Positions 38,332 to 48,097 of a DNA stretch of 64,000 nt are shown here, piece by piece. The DNA comes from JAGNLV01 sp964612145 (GTDB taxonomy: Bacteria; Zixibacteria; MSB-5A5; GN15; FEB-12): contig CAZTBP010000006.1 in the NCBI GenBank assembly GCA_964612145.1, positions 131,391 through 195,390 on the forward strand. The letters run 5' to 3'. Position 1 is the stretch's first letter. Every line of letters starts with the position of its first letter. Made by a program: the position numbers and the translations under genes. The notes below the pieces were generated by a model, which was not told the origin of the DNA, made no database searches, and saw only the letters and a list, made by a program, of their open reading frames with translations.

Positions 38332-39459
38332 ATGAACCGCCAACGCAAGCTCTTCCTGTCCTTCCTGGGCGCTACCGTCATAGCCTTCCTCGCGATAGGC
38401 CTGAAACTCGGCGGTACGACTCTCCAGTATGCCTTCCAGTCCAGCCTGATCGCCGCCGTAATCTACATTATTGGAAAAGGCGCGGCATGGATGGTCGAAG
38501 GATCCGTCCGGCTCGCCCGAATGTTAGGTGTCTCCTATCTCATGATCGGCCTCACCGTAGTCGCCTTCGGCACCAGCGCCCCGGAACTCGCCGCATCTAT
38601 CATCGCCGCCGCCGGCGGCAGCGGCGACATTTCAATCTCCAACGTCATCGGCTCAAACATCTTCAACCTCTGCTTCATTCTCGGCGGAGTAGCTCTGCTC
38701 ACTCCCGGCGGCCTCCCCCTGAACCGCCCGCTGATTTTCCGCGACGGCCCCATCATTCTCGTCGGTACCATTCTCTTGTTTCTCATCATCGGCGGCTGGG
38801 AATCCGGCGCCGGCGCAGTCGCCGGCCTGCTCGACTTCACGCTCTCGCGAATCGAAGCTGTCTTCCTGTGCGTCATCCTTGTTCTCTATCTCTACCTACT
38901 CTACAAAAAACGCGAGATATCTGATGTCGACATCCCCGCCGAAACCGACACTCCCGGCCGCCCCCTGCGTGACACCGGACTTTTTCTGTTTGGGCTTGGC
39001 CTTGTCCTCGGCGGCTGTCACCTGCTCGTCGGCCGTTGGGACCCCAACGGCCTCAGCTACGGCGCCCTCTGGTTCGCCCACACCCTGAACATCCCCGACT
39101 ACATCATCGGCGGCACCATCGTCGCCGCCGGTACATCAGCCCCCGAACTGGTCGTCTCGCTCGCAGCCGCCCTGCGTAAACAGGTCGACATCTCCACCGG
39201 CAATCTCCTCGGCAGCGCCATATTTAACATCTTCGGCGTCGTCGGCGTCGCGGGACTGATCATACAACCCCCCATCGCCTCACCCATTACACTCACACCC
39301 GACGTCTCCGAAGCGCTCATCTCACAGTGCGCCCTCCTTGTTATCATAACGATTTTCATGTTCACCGAGCGCCACCTCTCGCGCCTCGAGGGCGCCATTC
39401 TCATCCTGGTGGGCATCGCCCACTGGGTTTTCGAGTTTGCCACCGGCGGGCACTTCTAA
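38332..39459 (+). CDS. Calcium/sodium antiporter, CaCA family
   Basis: A 375-residue inner-membrane exchanger with two inverted repeats. The alpha-1 repeat GLTVVAFGTSAPELAASI and alpha-2 repeat GGTIVAAGTSAPELVVSLAA contain the ion-binding G-T-S-x-P-E cores, followed by SNVIGSNIFNL and GNLLGSAIFNIFG. The arrangement matches YrbG-type K+-independent Na+/Ca2+ exchangers. The ATG at 38332 is 10 bases after the tex stop. Confidence 0.92.
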   Translation: MNRQRKLFLSFLGATVIAFLAIGLKLGGTTLQYAFQSSLIAAVIYIIGKGAAWMVEGSVRLARMLGVSYLMIGLTVVAFGTSAPELAASIIAAAGGSGDISISNVIGSNIFNLCFILGGVALLTPGGLPLNRPLIFRDGPIILVGTILLFLIIGGWESGAGAVAGLLDFTLSRIEAVFLCVILVLYLYLLYKKREISDVDIPAETDTPGRPLRDTGLFLFGLGLVLGGCHLLVGRWDPNGLSYGALWFAHTLNIPDYIIGGTIVAAGTSAPELVVSLAAALRKQVDISTGNLLGSAIFNIFGVVGVAGLIIQPPIASPITLTPDVSEALISQCALLVIITIFMFTERHLSRLEGAILILVGIAHWVFEFATGGHF

Positions 39460-39554
39460 CCAACTCAATCCGTTTATTCTTTACGTAGCATCACATGCTT
39501 CATACTATAGTAGATTGATGTCAATCGCTTCAAACATGAGGAAAGCCCGCACCG

Positions 39555-41546
39555 ATGACTGAAATACCGATTCTCCAGGATATCGTAGTTATCTTTGGCG
39601 CCTCGCTGGTCGTGCTCTTCATCTGCCACCGCCTCCACATCCCGGCTATTGTAGGCTTTCTCCTCACCGGCGCCCTCATTGGCCCCTACGGCCTCGGTTT
39701 TGTCACGTCGACCCACGATGTCGAGGTCCTCGCCGAAATCGGCATCATTCTCCTGCTGTTCACCATCGGCATGGAATTCTCCTTCAAGGAACTCCTCCGC
39801 GCCCGGCGGGCCGTCCTGCTCGGCGGCATACTCCAGGTCGGCCTCACTATCGTCGCCATTTATGGGCTCATCCACGTCATCGGCCTAACCGGCAACGAAG
39901 CCCTCTTCGCCGGCTTCCTCGTCGCCCTCTCATCCACCGCTATCGTCTTAAAAAGCCTCCAGGAGCGGGCCGAAATTAACACGCCGCATGGTCGCACGGT
40001 TCTGTCCATCCTGATATTTCAGGACATTATTATTGTCCCGATGATCCTGATCACACCCATGCTCTCCGCCACCGGCGACGCCTCCGGTGAGTCCCTGAGC
40101 TGGCTGCTGGTCAAAGGCCTCATCACCGTCGTTATCTTACTGCTTGCCGCTCGTTACGTCGTCCCCGGCGCGCTGTACCAGATCACCCGCACCCGAAGCC
40201 GCGAACTCTTCCTGCTCGCGGTTGCCGCTATCGGCATGGCAGTCGCCTGGCTCACCGCCCAGATGGGCCTCTCACTCGGCCTCGGAGCATTCCTCGCCGG
40301 ACTGGTCATCTCCGAATCGGAATACAGCCACCAGGCGCTCGAAGGCGTCCTGCCTTTCCGCGACGTCTTCAACAGCTTCTTCTTTGTCTCAGTCGGAATG
40401 CTGTTCGATACCGGCTTTATGCTCGACAACTTCGTCATGGTCATCGCTATTGCTGTTATTGTCATTGTCGTCAAGGCGATTATCGCCGGCGGCGTAGGAC
40501 TGGCGCTGGGGCTGTCGCTGCGCTCCTCACTTCTGGCCGGCCTTGCCCTCGCTCAGGTCGGCGAGTTCTCCTTTATCCTCTCCCGCGTCGGACTTTCCTA
40601 CGACATGATCGACTCCGAACTATACCAGCTCTTTATCGCCGTCTCCGTACTCAGCATGGCCGCTACGCCGTTTATTATCACCCTCTCCCCACGCCTCGCT
40701 GAACGTCTGATGAAACTCCCGATACCGGAACGCCTCATCCACGGTGCGATGATCGGCGTCGATCACATCAACGTCCACGAACCCAAAGCGAACCACCTCA
40801 TCATCGTCGGCTTCGGCGTCAACGGCCGCAACCTCGCCCACGCCGCCAAACAAGCCGCTATCGACTACCACATCATCGAAACCAACCCCGACACCGTCCG
40901 CTCCGAACGCGCCGCCGGCGAACCAATCGAGTACGGCGACGCCACCTCGGAGGCCGTCCTCGAACATGCCGGCATCAAAAACGCCCGCATCCTCGTCATC
41001 GCTATCTCCGACCCGACCGCCACCAGGCGCGTCACCCAACTCGCCCGCGATCTGAACTCGCATCTGCACATCATCGTCCGCACCCGCTTTGTTAAAGAAG
41101 TCAAACCACTGCTCGACCTCGGTGCGAACGAGGTCATCCCCGAGGAATTCGAAACCTCTATAGAAATCTTCACCCGCGTGCTTTCACGTTTCCTCGTCCC
41201 ACGCGACCGAATCGAACAATTCATATCCGAAATACGCTCCGGCGAATACGAAATGCTCCGCAGCCTCTCCAGCGCCGGACCCACAGTCAGCGACCTCTCC
41301 GCCCACTTCCCTGAAGCCCAGGTTTCGGCTGTGCGGCTGAGTTCTGATTCTCCACTGGTCGGCCAAACCCTTGCTCAGGCTGACCTTCGCGGCACCTGCG
41401 GCGTGACAATCCTCGCCATCCGACGCCAGGATCACACCATCAGCAACCCCGGCCCCACAACCGATCTTCAGGCCGACGACGTCCTCTATCTGCTTGGCAG
41501 CTCCGCTGCCCTGTGCGATGTCGACACCCTTGTTCGTCACGCCTGA
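39555..41546 (+). CDS. Monovalent cation:proton antiporter-2 with TrkA domains (KefC-like)
   Basis: A 663-residue protein. Residues about 1-385 form the CPA2 membrane domain (LTGALIGPYGLGF, LLLFTIGMEFSFKEL, GLGAFLAGLVISESEY). A TrkA-N Rossmann domain starts near 410 (HLIIVGFGVNGRNLAHAA), binding NAD(H) in relatives. A TrkA-C domain is at about 575-660. This is the KefB/KefC layout of ligand-gated K+ efflux. It is the second CPA2 protein in the window and, unlike the one at 17.4 kb, carries the regulatory domains. Confidence 0.9.
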   Translation: MTEIPILQDIVVIFGASLVVLFICHRLHIPAIVGFLLTGALIGPYGLGFVTSTHDVEVLAEIGIILLLFTIGMEFSFKELLRARRAVLLGGILQVGLTIVAIYGLIHVIGLTGNEALFAGFLVALSSTAIVLKSLQERAEINTPHGRTVLSILIFQDIIIVPMILITPMLSATGDASGESLSWLLVKGLITVVILLLAARYVVPGALYQITRTRSRELFLLAVAAIGMAVAWLTAQMGLSLGLGAFLAGLVISESEYSHQALEGVLPFRDVFNSFFFVSVGMLFDTGFMLDNFVMVIAIAVIVIVVKAIIAGGVGLALGLSLRSSLLAGLALAQVGEFSFILSRVGLSYDMIDSELYQLFIAVSVLSMAATPFIITLSPRLAERLMKLPIPERLIHGAMIGVDHINVHEPKANHLIIVGFGVNGRNLAHAAKQAAIDYHIIETNPDTVRSERAAGEPIEYGDATSEAVLEHAGIKNARILVIAISDPTATRRVTQLARDLNSHLHIIVRTRFVKEVKPLLDLGANEVIPEEFETSIEIFTRVLSRFLVPRDRIEQFISEIRSGEYEMLRSLSSAGPTVSDLSAHFPEAQVSAVRLSSDSPLVGQTLAQADLRGTCGVTILAIRRQDHTISNPGPTTDLQADDVLYLLGSSAALCDVDTLVRHA

Positions 41547-41606
41547 CCCATACTCTCGCAAGACATTCTCCCCCACACCGGTCAAGCTCACACCGCAAAA
41601 GTCCGA

Positions 41607-41635
41607 TTGACAACACAAAGACTTATCGGTATAGT
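41607..41635 (+). promoter_or_regulatory. Consensus-like promoter of the sorting-domain protein gene
   Basis: TTGACA at 41607-41612 and TATAGT at 41630-41635 with exactly 17 bases between, about 90 bases before the ATG, whose ribosome site is AAGGAGG. Confidence 0.75.
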
Positions 41636-41723
41636 ATGACCGTACTCGTAATTTACTTACCGATATCACAGCAACGAAAAGAAACAACAAAACATATAGC
41701 CCCATTGTCCAAGGAGGTTCTCT

Positions 41724-42908
41724 ATGCTCAAATGGACTTTGCCCGCCTTAGTCGCAGTCTGCCTGTGCGCCGGCTCCGCGTCTGCTTACCGCAACGACGG
41801 CAAAATGCCCGCCGACCCCCAGAACACCATGCAATCCAGCTGGGATGACCTGATCACACCCACCTTCGAATGGATTCTCCTCTACTGCGACAGCCCCACC
41901 CTCGACGGGGAACCCCTCAACCCCGGTGACACCATCTTCGCCTACGATGCCGACGGCATCCTCTGCGGCGTAGACACCGTTCGCTTCGACGGACTCTACG
42001 GATTCATGCCGGTCTATATCGATGATCCGTTTTCACCCGAGGACGAAGGTGCCATGCCCGGCGATACCCTCAGCTTCGCCATCAACAGCATGCCCGTGCT
42101 CACCGAAACGCCGGTCGTCTGGATTGCCAACGGCGACCGCATTGAACTGTGCAGTTTCCTGAGTGTCCCGGTCGACGAATTTGAACTCTTTGTCGATATA
42201 AAACCGGGTTCCTGCCCGAACCCGTTTAATCTCACCGGCAATCTCGATCGCGGCAAATCTGTCCTGCCGGTTGCCGTTCTCGGCACGGAAGACTTCGACG
42301 TTCGCGATATCGATCCCGAAACAATCACCCTCGCCGGTGCCTATGCCGTACGCTGGAACTACGAGGATGTCGCCCAGCCGGTTGAAGACCGCGACGACTC
42401 CTGCGAATGCCACGAACGCCCCGGCGATGGTTACGAAGACCTGACGCTGAAATTCTACCGCAAAGAAATCGCCCCCGCGCTCGAAAATGCTATGGACCGT
42501 GACTACGTCGCCCTGCGCCTCGAAGCGGAACTGTACGACGGCACCCCGATTACCGGCTACGACTGCGTCTGGGTGATTAAGAACGAAAATGGACGCGGCA
42601 ACGGTAACGGCAACGGACGGAACCCCAGCGGCAAACCGGGCCTTGCCGGAACATTTGAACTCGGCAACTACCCCAACCCGTTTAACCCCGCCACCAATAT
42701 CTCGTTCAACCTGCCAACCGCCGATCACGCAACGCTGAACGTATACAATGTTCGGGGCGCTTTGGTCACGACACTTTTCAACGGTTCATTGGAAGCCGGA
42801 AATCACGTCGTAACCTGGGACGGGTCTACTGTGGCCAGCGGTGTCTACTTCTACCGCCTGACGACATCCGAGGGCTCCCAGACCCGAAAAATGCTGCTGC
42901 TTAAATAA
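41724..42908 (+). CDS. Secreted protein with type IX-like C-terminal sorting domain
   Basis: The 394-residue product has a signal peptide (1-21, ending SASA). After an N-terminal domain of unknown type comes an IKPGSCPNPFN domain (about 150-250, VLPVAVLGTEDFDVRDIDP), common in secreted FCB-group proteins. A Gly/Asn-rich linker (about 288-305) leads to a C-terminal domain of about 85 residues: NYPNPFNPATNISF, LNVYNVRGALVTTL, VVTWDGSTVASGVYFYRLT, ending TRKMLLLK. That tail is the FlgD-like/type A sorting signal used for type IX export or surface attachment. No secretion genes are in the window. Confidence 0.88.
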   Translation: MLKWTLPALVAVCLCAGSASAYRNDGKMPADPQNTMQSSWDDLITPTFEWILLYCDSPTLDGEPLNPGDTIFAYDADGILCGVDTVRFDGLYGFMPVYIDDPFSPEDEGAMPGDTLSFAINSMPVLTETPVVWIANGDRIELCSFLSVPVDEFELFVDIKPGSCPNPFNLTGNLDRGKSVLPVAVLGTEDFDVRDIDPETITLAGAYAVRWNYEDVAQPVEDRDDSCECHERPGDGYEDLTLKFYRKEIAPALENAMDRDYVALRLEAELYDGTPITGYDCVWVIKNENGRGNGNGNGRNPSGKPGLAGTFELGNYPNPFNPATNISFNLPTADHATLNVYNVRGALVTTLFNGSLEAGNHVVTWDGSTVASGVYFYRLTTSEGSQTRKMLLLK

Positions 42909-42933
42909 CTCCTGCGCCCCCCCAAATGAGAAA

Positions 42934-42958
42934 GGCCGGTGTCTCCACCGGCCTTTTT
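42934..42958. terminator. Bidirectional terminator between convergent genes
   Basis: GGCCGGTG (42934-42941) and CACCGGCC (42946-42953) pair around TCTC, followed by TTTTT on the plus strand; AAA before the stem gives a short T run on the minus strand. It separates the sorting-domain gene from the convergent LRR lipoprotein gene. Confidence 0.8.
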
Positions 42959-42978
42959 ATTTCGCGTCAAATCAATGA

Positions 42979-44469
42979 TTACGGCGCATCATACAGGACA
43001 TTAATAAATCGCGACTGCAGTGCCGGAATCTGCACATTCAATGCCTCGTCACTGAGTGGATTGCTGCGCACATCGATTGTCACAGCCTGCCCGAACAGAT
43101 CCAGATTCTCCACCAGCGGCGTCAGATCACTCACCTGATTATTGAACAAGTTAATGTTCGTGAGCTTCGGCAAATGCCGCAGTGCTGACAGATCCGAAAT
43201 GCTGTTGGTCTGCAGGTTTAGCACCGTCAGATTATGCAGTCCGGCCAGCGGCGATATATCAACCAGCGGCGTCTCTGAAACCGTCAGCCGCTCCAGCGCC
43301 AGAAGCCCCGCCAGCGGCCGAAGGTCCCTGACCGGTTCACGGTAAATCTCAAGCTGCTTGAGTTTCTTTAATCCGGCTAAAGGCGAAAGATCGGCGATAA
43401 CACTGTCCCCGTACCCAACCCCAATATACGTCAGGTTGGCAACCTGGTCGAGTCCGGTGAGATCCGTAACTCCGCTCTCTATGACGCTAAACCGATCGAG
43501 CAGCAATGCGTCCCTCAGTCGAATTTCATTTGCATCGCCGAGGTAAATGGCCCAGATCAACTCGCTCTCCAGCACCGAGTCAGGAAACGCAAGAACCCGA
43601 TCCTCAAGCGGCGTCAGTCGAACATCAGCCGTCTCCCAATACACTTCACCCATAATATCCGGCTGCCCTTGCACAAACAGGTCACGTTCCTGAAAGAAGA
43701 ACTCCAACGGCACCGATCGAACCGCCGAATCCGCTCTCGCCTCCGTTGCAAAAGGAATACTCAACAACGTAAACTCCTGCGCCAGAAACGGCAGCGGAAG
43801 CCCCGAAGAATCACCGAACCGAATTCGGTACATATCCTCATCCCAGTTGTTGTTGATCTCCGTATCGAAGAAAAACGACTCCGGCAGCCAATCCGGACGG
43901 CCCACCAATATCGGCTCAAAGTACTCGCCTGTGGTAAACGAATTGAAGTCTATCCAGAACTCAGCCCGTGTCAACCCGACCATGTTATACACCTTCAAGT
44001 CAAGCGAAAGCTGTGTCCCCGACGGCACCGTCTGCGACTTCGGCGTCAGCTTCACCATCGGAACCATCGGGATCAACCGGATCGGTACCCGCGTCCGCCC
44101 GTCCGGACGCACATCAGCAACGTTCGCACCCCGGTAGATCACACGTTCCAGCTGCGCCGCCTGCGGTATCGGTTCAAACAGCTCTAAAATAAACAGCCTC
44201 GCTGGTCCCGCGGGAACCTCAACCTGGAACTCAAAGGCACCGGTATTCGAAACATCTGTCACCGCTACTATCGAGTCAAAGTTCGGGCCCTTCACTGTGA
44301 GCCGCACCCTCGACGCCTGCGCCAGCAGTTTCGACGACTCCACCTCAACATCGAGCCCGATATTCCCACCGCCATCATAGTCAGTCGGCTTCTCACTGCA
44401 TCCGGCCGCCATAACCAATGCCATCGCGACCGCCACCAGGAGGATCGCTAAAATTCTGTTCTTTCGCAT
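42979..44469 (-). CDS. Leucine-rich-repeat lipoprotein
   Basis: From the ATG at 44469 (GGAGG upstream) the product has 496 residues. A signal peptide with a VMAAG-C lipobox anchors it in the envelope. Residues about 30-130 look like a beta-sandwich. About 135-260 resemble a cohesin-like module (LSLDLKVYNMVGLTRAEF). About 320-480 hold six or so internalin-type 22-residue leucine-rich repeats (L-x-P-L-A-G-L-x-x-L-x-x-L). It is the last gene of the kinase operon and probably a surface or periplasmic binding protein. The ligand is unknown. Confidence 0.8.
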   Translation of the reverse strand: MRKNRILAILLVAVAMALVMAAGCSEKPTDYDGGGNIGLDVEVESSKLLAQASRVRLTVKGPNFDSIVAVTDVSNTGAFEFQVEVPAGPARLFILELFEPIPQAAQLERVIYRGANVADVRPDGRTRVPIRLIPMVPMVKLTPKSQTVPSGTQLSLDLKVYNMVGLTRAEFWIDFNSFTTGEYFEPILVGRPDWLPESFFFDTEINNNWDEDMYRIRFGDSSGLPLPFLAQEFTLLSIPFATEARADSAVRSVPLEFFFQERDLFVQGQPDIMGEVYWETADVRLTPLEDRVLAFPDSVLESELIWAIYLGDANEIRLRDALLLDRFSVIESGVTDLTGLDQVANLTYIGVGYGDSVIADLSPLAGLKKLKQLEIYREPVRDLRPLAGLLALERLTVSETPLVDISPLAGLHNLTVLNLQTNSISDLSALRHLPKLTNINLFNNQVSDLTPLVENLDLFGQAVTIDVRSNPLSDEALNVQIPALQSRFINVLYDAP

Positions 44470-44482
44470 CACATCCTCCTTT

Positions 44483-45661
44483 CTACATCGACGCCGACAC
44501 CCCGACACTCAGGCTGTAACCTGTCACGTCGGAGTCGACCGATTCTTGGGTGAAAAAGTCAATATTCGAGGCGGTTCCGGTATACAGCTTCAGCCCGCCC
44601 TGAACCCCGATTGTCTCGGTAAGGTTCCTCCCCACCGAGGCACCGACACCAAAGATCGTAGCACCGTCGAAGCCGAACTCGACCACATCCATTTGGTTTC
44701 CCGCAACCTCCAGTTCGCTTCCGCCGATCAGCCGAAGGTCCGCCGACGGCAACGCCTGCCAGCCTTCCGCGAAATCCCAGGCCACATGACCGCCGATCAT
44801 AAATTCGTTTCCGAACAACTTGACCGACGCCAATTCGGTGCCGCTGCTGTCGTAAAATGCGTTCTCACCCCGGGCGACATAACGAATGAAACCCCCATAT
44901 CCCAGATTCGTCTCGGTCTCTCGACGGACCCCGAACCGAATATCGAACTGCGGGCTCTGCTTAAAGATCTCTTCGTCGTTGATCTTGTCGGTCGTATAAA
45001 TCGAATAGACCAGGTCCGTCGAAATCTGCCATTCGTCACGCTCCACCTCAGCGCGGGCATTAATGCCAACTATGTCACCCGGGTTGTAATCAACATACTC
45101 GGCATACGGTTCGTACTTTCCTATATACTGGTATGAAACCCCCGCACCGACATTAAACCCTTCATTGACTTCCGTCGCGCCGCCCAGCAGCATGTTAAAC
45201 CCGAACCCCTCGCCGAAACGACGCATCGGAAAGCTCGTATAAGTGCGCGAAAGCCCCTGAAGAACCGCCCACTCGTCACCGTCCAGCTCCTTCTTGCCGG
45301 TCGGCAGATTCAACCCCAGCGCCGCCAGAAAACGATCGTTGGCAAACGAATGCCGCGCCTGTACCCGAAGGTCACTCAAGCCATTCAAATCGGCGTCGCC
45401 GTCCGGCGCACTGAGACTGTTGCTGGAATTCGCTATGTAAAACGACAGGTCGAAATTCTCCCGAACCGGAATAAACCCCGACACCGGCGTCATGAACTGG
45501 CTAAGCGTCGTATCCTCGCCGTCTGTCTCGGTCGACCACGAGTTGTAAATAAACCGCACCCCACCCGAGGCCGGCTGCCCGTAAACAACCTGCGCCGAGA
45601 CTGATGGAACCACGACCACAACCGCCAGAAGCACTATTGTCAACACTATCTTAGTTCCCAT
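44483..45661 (-). CDS. Outer-membrane beta-barrel protein
   Basis: A 392-residue protein with a signal peptide (cleavage after VSA near residue 24) and a long series of alternating amphipathic strands, for example FIPVRENFDLSFYIAN, DLRVQARHSFANDRFLAALG and EWQISTDLVYSIYTT. This is typical of a transporter or porin-like barrel. I do not recognise a named family. The start overlaps the end of the upstream lipoprotein gene by 11 bases and the end is 13 bases from the LRR gene start, so the genes are translationally close. Confidence 0.72.
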   Translation of the reverse strand: MGTKIVLTIVLLAVVVVVPSVSAQVVYGQPASGGVRFIYNSWSTETDGEDTTLSQFMTPVSGFIPVRENFDLSFYIANSSNSLSAPDGDADLNGLSDLRVQARHSFANDRFLAALGLNLPTGKKELDGDEWAVLQGLSRTYTSFPMRRFGEGFGFNMLLGGATEVNEGFNVGAGVSYQYIGKYEPYAEYVDYNPGDIVGINARAEVERDEWQISTDLVYSIYTTDKINDEEIFKQSPQFDIRFGVRRETETNLGYGGFIRYVARGENAFYDSSGTELASVKLFGNEFMIGGHVAWDFAEGWQALPSADLRLIGGSELEVAGNQMDVVEFGFDGATIFGVGASVGRNLTETIGVQGGLKLYTGTASNIDFFTQESVDSDVTGYSLSVGVSASM

Positions 45662-46949
45662 TGAGATCCCCACTTATCGTAACCGGCACCATCTCTTCGG
45701 TCATCGGCGGCTGATCGACCGGCCGAAGCGACGACAAATCCGGAATCAACCCGATATTTGTCGTAATCGTTGACACCGTACCTTCTACATTTCCAGCCGC
45801 CTGCATCAACGCACCCTCGTCGATTACCATCGACTCAAACGCGCCAAACGACCCACCAGCCGCACTCAGCGCCATACTGCCCTGCACCACCGCCGCTCGT
45901 GACGCCGCCGCACCAAATCCGGGATCCGCCTGCGTCGCCTCGTTAAACGACGCCTCGGCCGCATTCAGGTTGCCCATCGCCTGGTGCTCCAGACCGCGCG
46001 AAAAGGCCAGGAAAGCCAGAAGCGATTCAGTCGGCACCGCCGCGATCGCATCACGCTCCTCAGCCGTCAATTTGATCCCGAGATCATCAATCACCCGAAA
46101 TACAAATTCCTTCTGCACCGCAAACAACCGCCGCAGCTCGCCCTCACGCGTCTCCGTCCGACCGACCGTGCTGTCAACCGTGTTGACCACGATGCCGTCC
46201 AGCCGGATCCCTTCCTCACCCAGCCCGAGAACCGTGGCACTAACAATATGTCGGCTTCCCAGAAGCCGCCCCATACGGGGCGCCGTGGTCGGATCGACCG
46301 CACCACTCTGGGCCATCTGAAGTTCTCTCATAATCGTTTCGATCTTCAACCGGTCAACAACCCGGATACTGCTGATCTTCGAAAGATCGATCGCCGTAAA
46401 CTCCGCCAGCCCGCGCGCTATCGGCCGAAGATCCTCCCGAAGCCCTGTGGCGTTAAAACCCGCCACCGCTATCGTATTCTCCGGGATCTCCGCCGCCTGC
46501 AGCTCTTCCTCGCCGGCCAGCGCCTGCTGCACTTCCAGCTCCACCCGTTCCTTTAACAAACGGTCAACATGTGCATGCAGCAGCTTCTCCGTGTCGCCCG
46601 ACGGCCCCAGGCTCAAGGCCGTTCCATAAGCATCCAGCGCCGCATCGATATTCTCGCGCTTCTCATGAAGCAGCCCGAGAAATAAATGCGTCCGTGCATC
46701 CGGGCGAATTGCCGAGGCCTGCTTGAGCGCCTCCTCGGCCTTGTCGAAATCATCCTGCTTATAGAACGCTACCCCGATCTCGCGCCACGCCTCCGCACTC
46801 TGCGGATTGGCCGCGATCTCCTGGTAGTACAGGTCTATCGCCCGATCATAATTACCCTCGGTCGCGGCCCGACGCCCCTGCTGATACAGGCTTGACGAAC
46901 AGCCCGCCAACAGCGCCACCGCCACCAGAAAGAACAGTAATCGTTTCAT
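45651..46949 (-). CDS. TPR lipoprotein with CsgG-like domain
   Basis: A 432-residue lipoprotein (lipobox LLAG-C17). Three or so TPRs span about 20-125 (AATEGNYDRAIDLYYQEIA, AEAWREIGVAFYKQDDFDKA). A CsgG/FlgO-like domain follows at about 160-300, with IAVAGFNATGLREDL, a SSIRVVDRLKIETIMRELQ stretch and GSRHIVSATVLG. A C-terminal tail of low-complexity, Ala/Ser-rich sequence follows. CsgG-type proteins form or regulate outer-membrane assemblies. The product is presumably periplasm-facing and may work with the barrel encoded next. Confidence 0.82.
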   Translation of the reverse strand: MKRLLFFLVAVALLAGCSSSLYQQGRRAATEGNYDRAIDLYYQEIAANPQSAEAWREIGVAFYKQDDFDKAEEALKQASAIRPDARTHLFLGLLHEKRENIDAALDAYGTALSLGPSGDTEKLLHAHVDRLLKERVELEVQQALAGEEELQAAEIPENTIAVAGFNATGLREDLRPIARGLAEFTAIDLSKISSIRVVDRLKIETIMRELQMAQSGAVDPTTAPRMGRLLGSRHIVSATVLGLGEEGIRLDGIVVNTVDSTVGRTETREGELRRLFAVQKEFVFRVIDDLGIKLTAEERDAIAAVPTESLLAFLAFSRGLEHQAMGNLNAAEASFNEATQADPGFGAAASRAAVVQGSMALSAAGGSFGAFESMVIDEGALMQAAGNVEGTVSTITTNIGLIPDLSSLRPVDQPPMTEEMVPVTISGDLNGN

Positions 46950-46979
46950 ATATCTTTCTCCCAGACCGTCGAAAGGTCC

Positions 46980-48014
46980 TTAACCGGCCAGCGGACGGTA
47001 GATCTCCATTTTGCGTTTCGCTTCGGTAAACTCCGGATCCATGTCATACGCCATCTTAAAATGCTCATACGCCTTGCCATACTGGTAATCATCCATGTAC
47101 TGCAACCCTCTGGCGTAATGCGTCTGCGCATCCATCGACTCGGTACCACCCTCGTCGATTGCACCCAGCGTCTGATCGCTCAGCGTAACATCAAGTTTCT
47201 GTGCCAGCTCCTTCACCAGCTCCTTTTCCATCTCGGAGTACTTCGGCTTCCCCTCCTTGTCAACCGAGGCCACTATCTCCGATGTCTCCACACTCACGAC
47301 CCGCACAACCATGCGAGCATGATCATCATCGAGCTGCGTAATGGACCCGAACACCATATACTTCGCGCCGACGATCTTACCAACCCTTACCGCCGTCGAC
47401 TGATCGACCGCGCCGGTCTTCTGCAGTTCCAGCTCCTCAAGGATGTACTCGACCTTGTCGCGCTCGATAACCGTCAGGTCACTGATCTTCTGGAAGTCAT
47501 ACTCGAAAAAGTCCGCCAGCCCGTGCGCCAGCAGCCCCAACTCCTCCTGGTACTTGCCGGTTGAGAAATTATCGAACCTCATCACCGCAATCGTTTTGAG
47601 TCCCTCGTTATACTCACAGGTCAGCGCATTCTGCGCTTTTACGATACGGAACCAGCGATCCCGAAGTTCCTGAGGCCAGATGTCCTGAGGCATCGGCGTC
47701 AAACACGGACCGATCTGCGCAATGCGATCCAGATACTGAAACGACTGCTGCTGATACTGCTGCCCTTTGGCATACGTGAGAATACTCAGTACCTCGTACA
47801 CCGCTACACTGTCCTGGGCTGTCAGATCGCCCCGCTCAAGAAGCCCGTTGGCGATCTCAAGTCCCTTGTCAAAATCCAACTCGATATACATCTGAAGCGC
47901 TTCGGCTAACTGATCCGCGACCGACGTCTGCGCGGAAACTGCCGGCGCCATTCCCAACAGGACCAAACTCAGCCCTGCCGTCACTAAGACCGATCGTAAA
48001 CGGAACTGTCCCAT
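46980..48014 (-). CDS. Secreted CsgG-like protein with TPR flanks
   Basis: A 344-residue protein with a normal signal peptide (1-28, ending VSA) rather than a lipobox. N-terminal helices (about 30-120) lead to a CsgG-like domain at about 140-260 (TIAVMRFDNFSTGKY, ISDLTVIERDKVEYILEEL, GKIVGAKYMVFGSI). A C-terminal TPR (ARGLQYMDDYQYGKAYEHF) closes it. It resembles the next gene product in its core, so the operon holds two diverged CsgG-like paralogues. AGGAGG precedes the ATG. Confidence 0.82.
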   Translation of the reverse strand: MGQFRLRSVLVTAGLSLVLLGMAPAVSAQTSVADQLAEALQMYIELDFDKGLEIANGLLERGDLTAQDSVAVYEVLSILTYAKGQQYQQQSFQYLDRIAQIGPCLTPMPQDIWPQELRDRWFRIVKAQNALTCEYNEGLKTIAVMRFDNFSTGKYQEELGLLAHGLADFFEYDFQKISDLTVIERDKVEYILEELELQKTGAVDQSTAVRVGKIVGAKYMVFGSITQLDDDHARMVVRVVSVETSEIVASVDKEGKPKYSEMEKELVKELAQKLDVTLSDQTLGAIDEGGTESMDAQTHYARGLQYMDDYQYGKAYEHFKMAYDMDPEFTEAKRKMEIYRPLAG

Positions 48015-48097
48015 GATGACTCCTCCTGATTCTTTAAGAATTCTGTTGAAATACTATTCGACGTAAAGATAGACCAACGCTCAATACGATAAAAGCT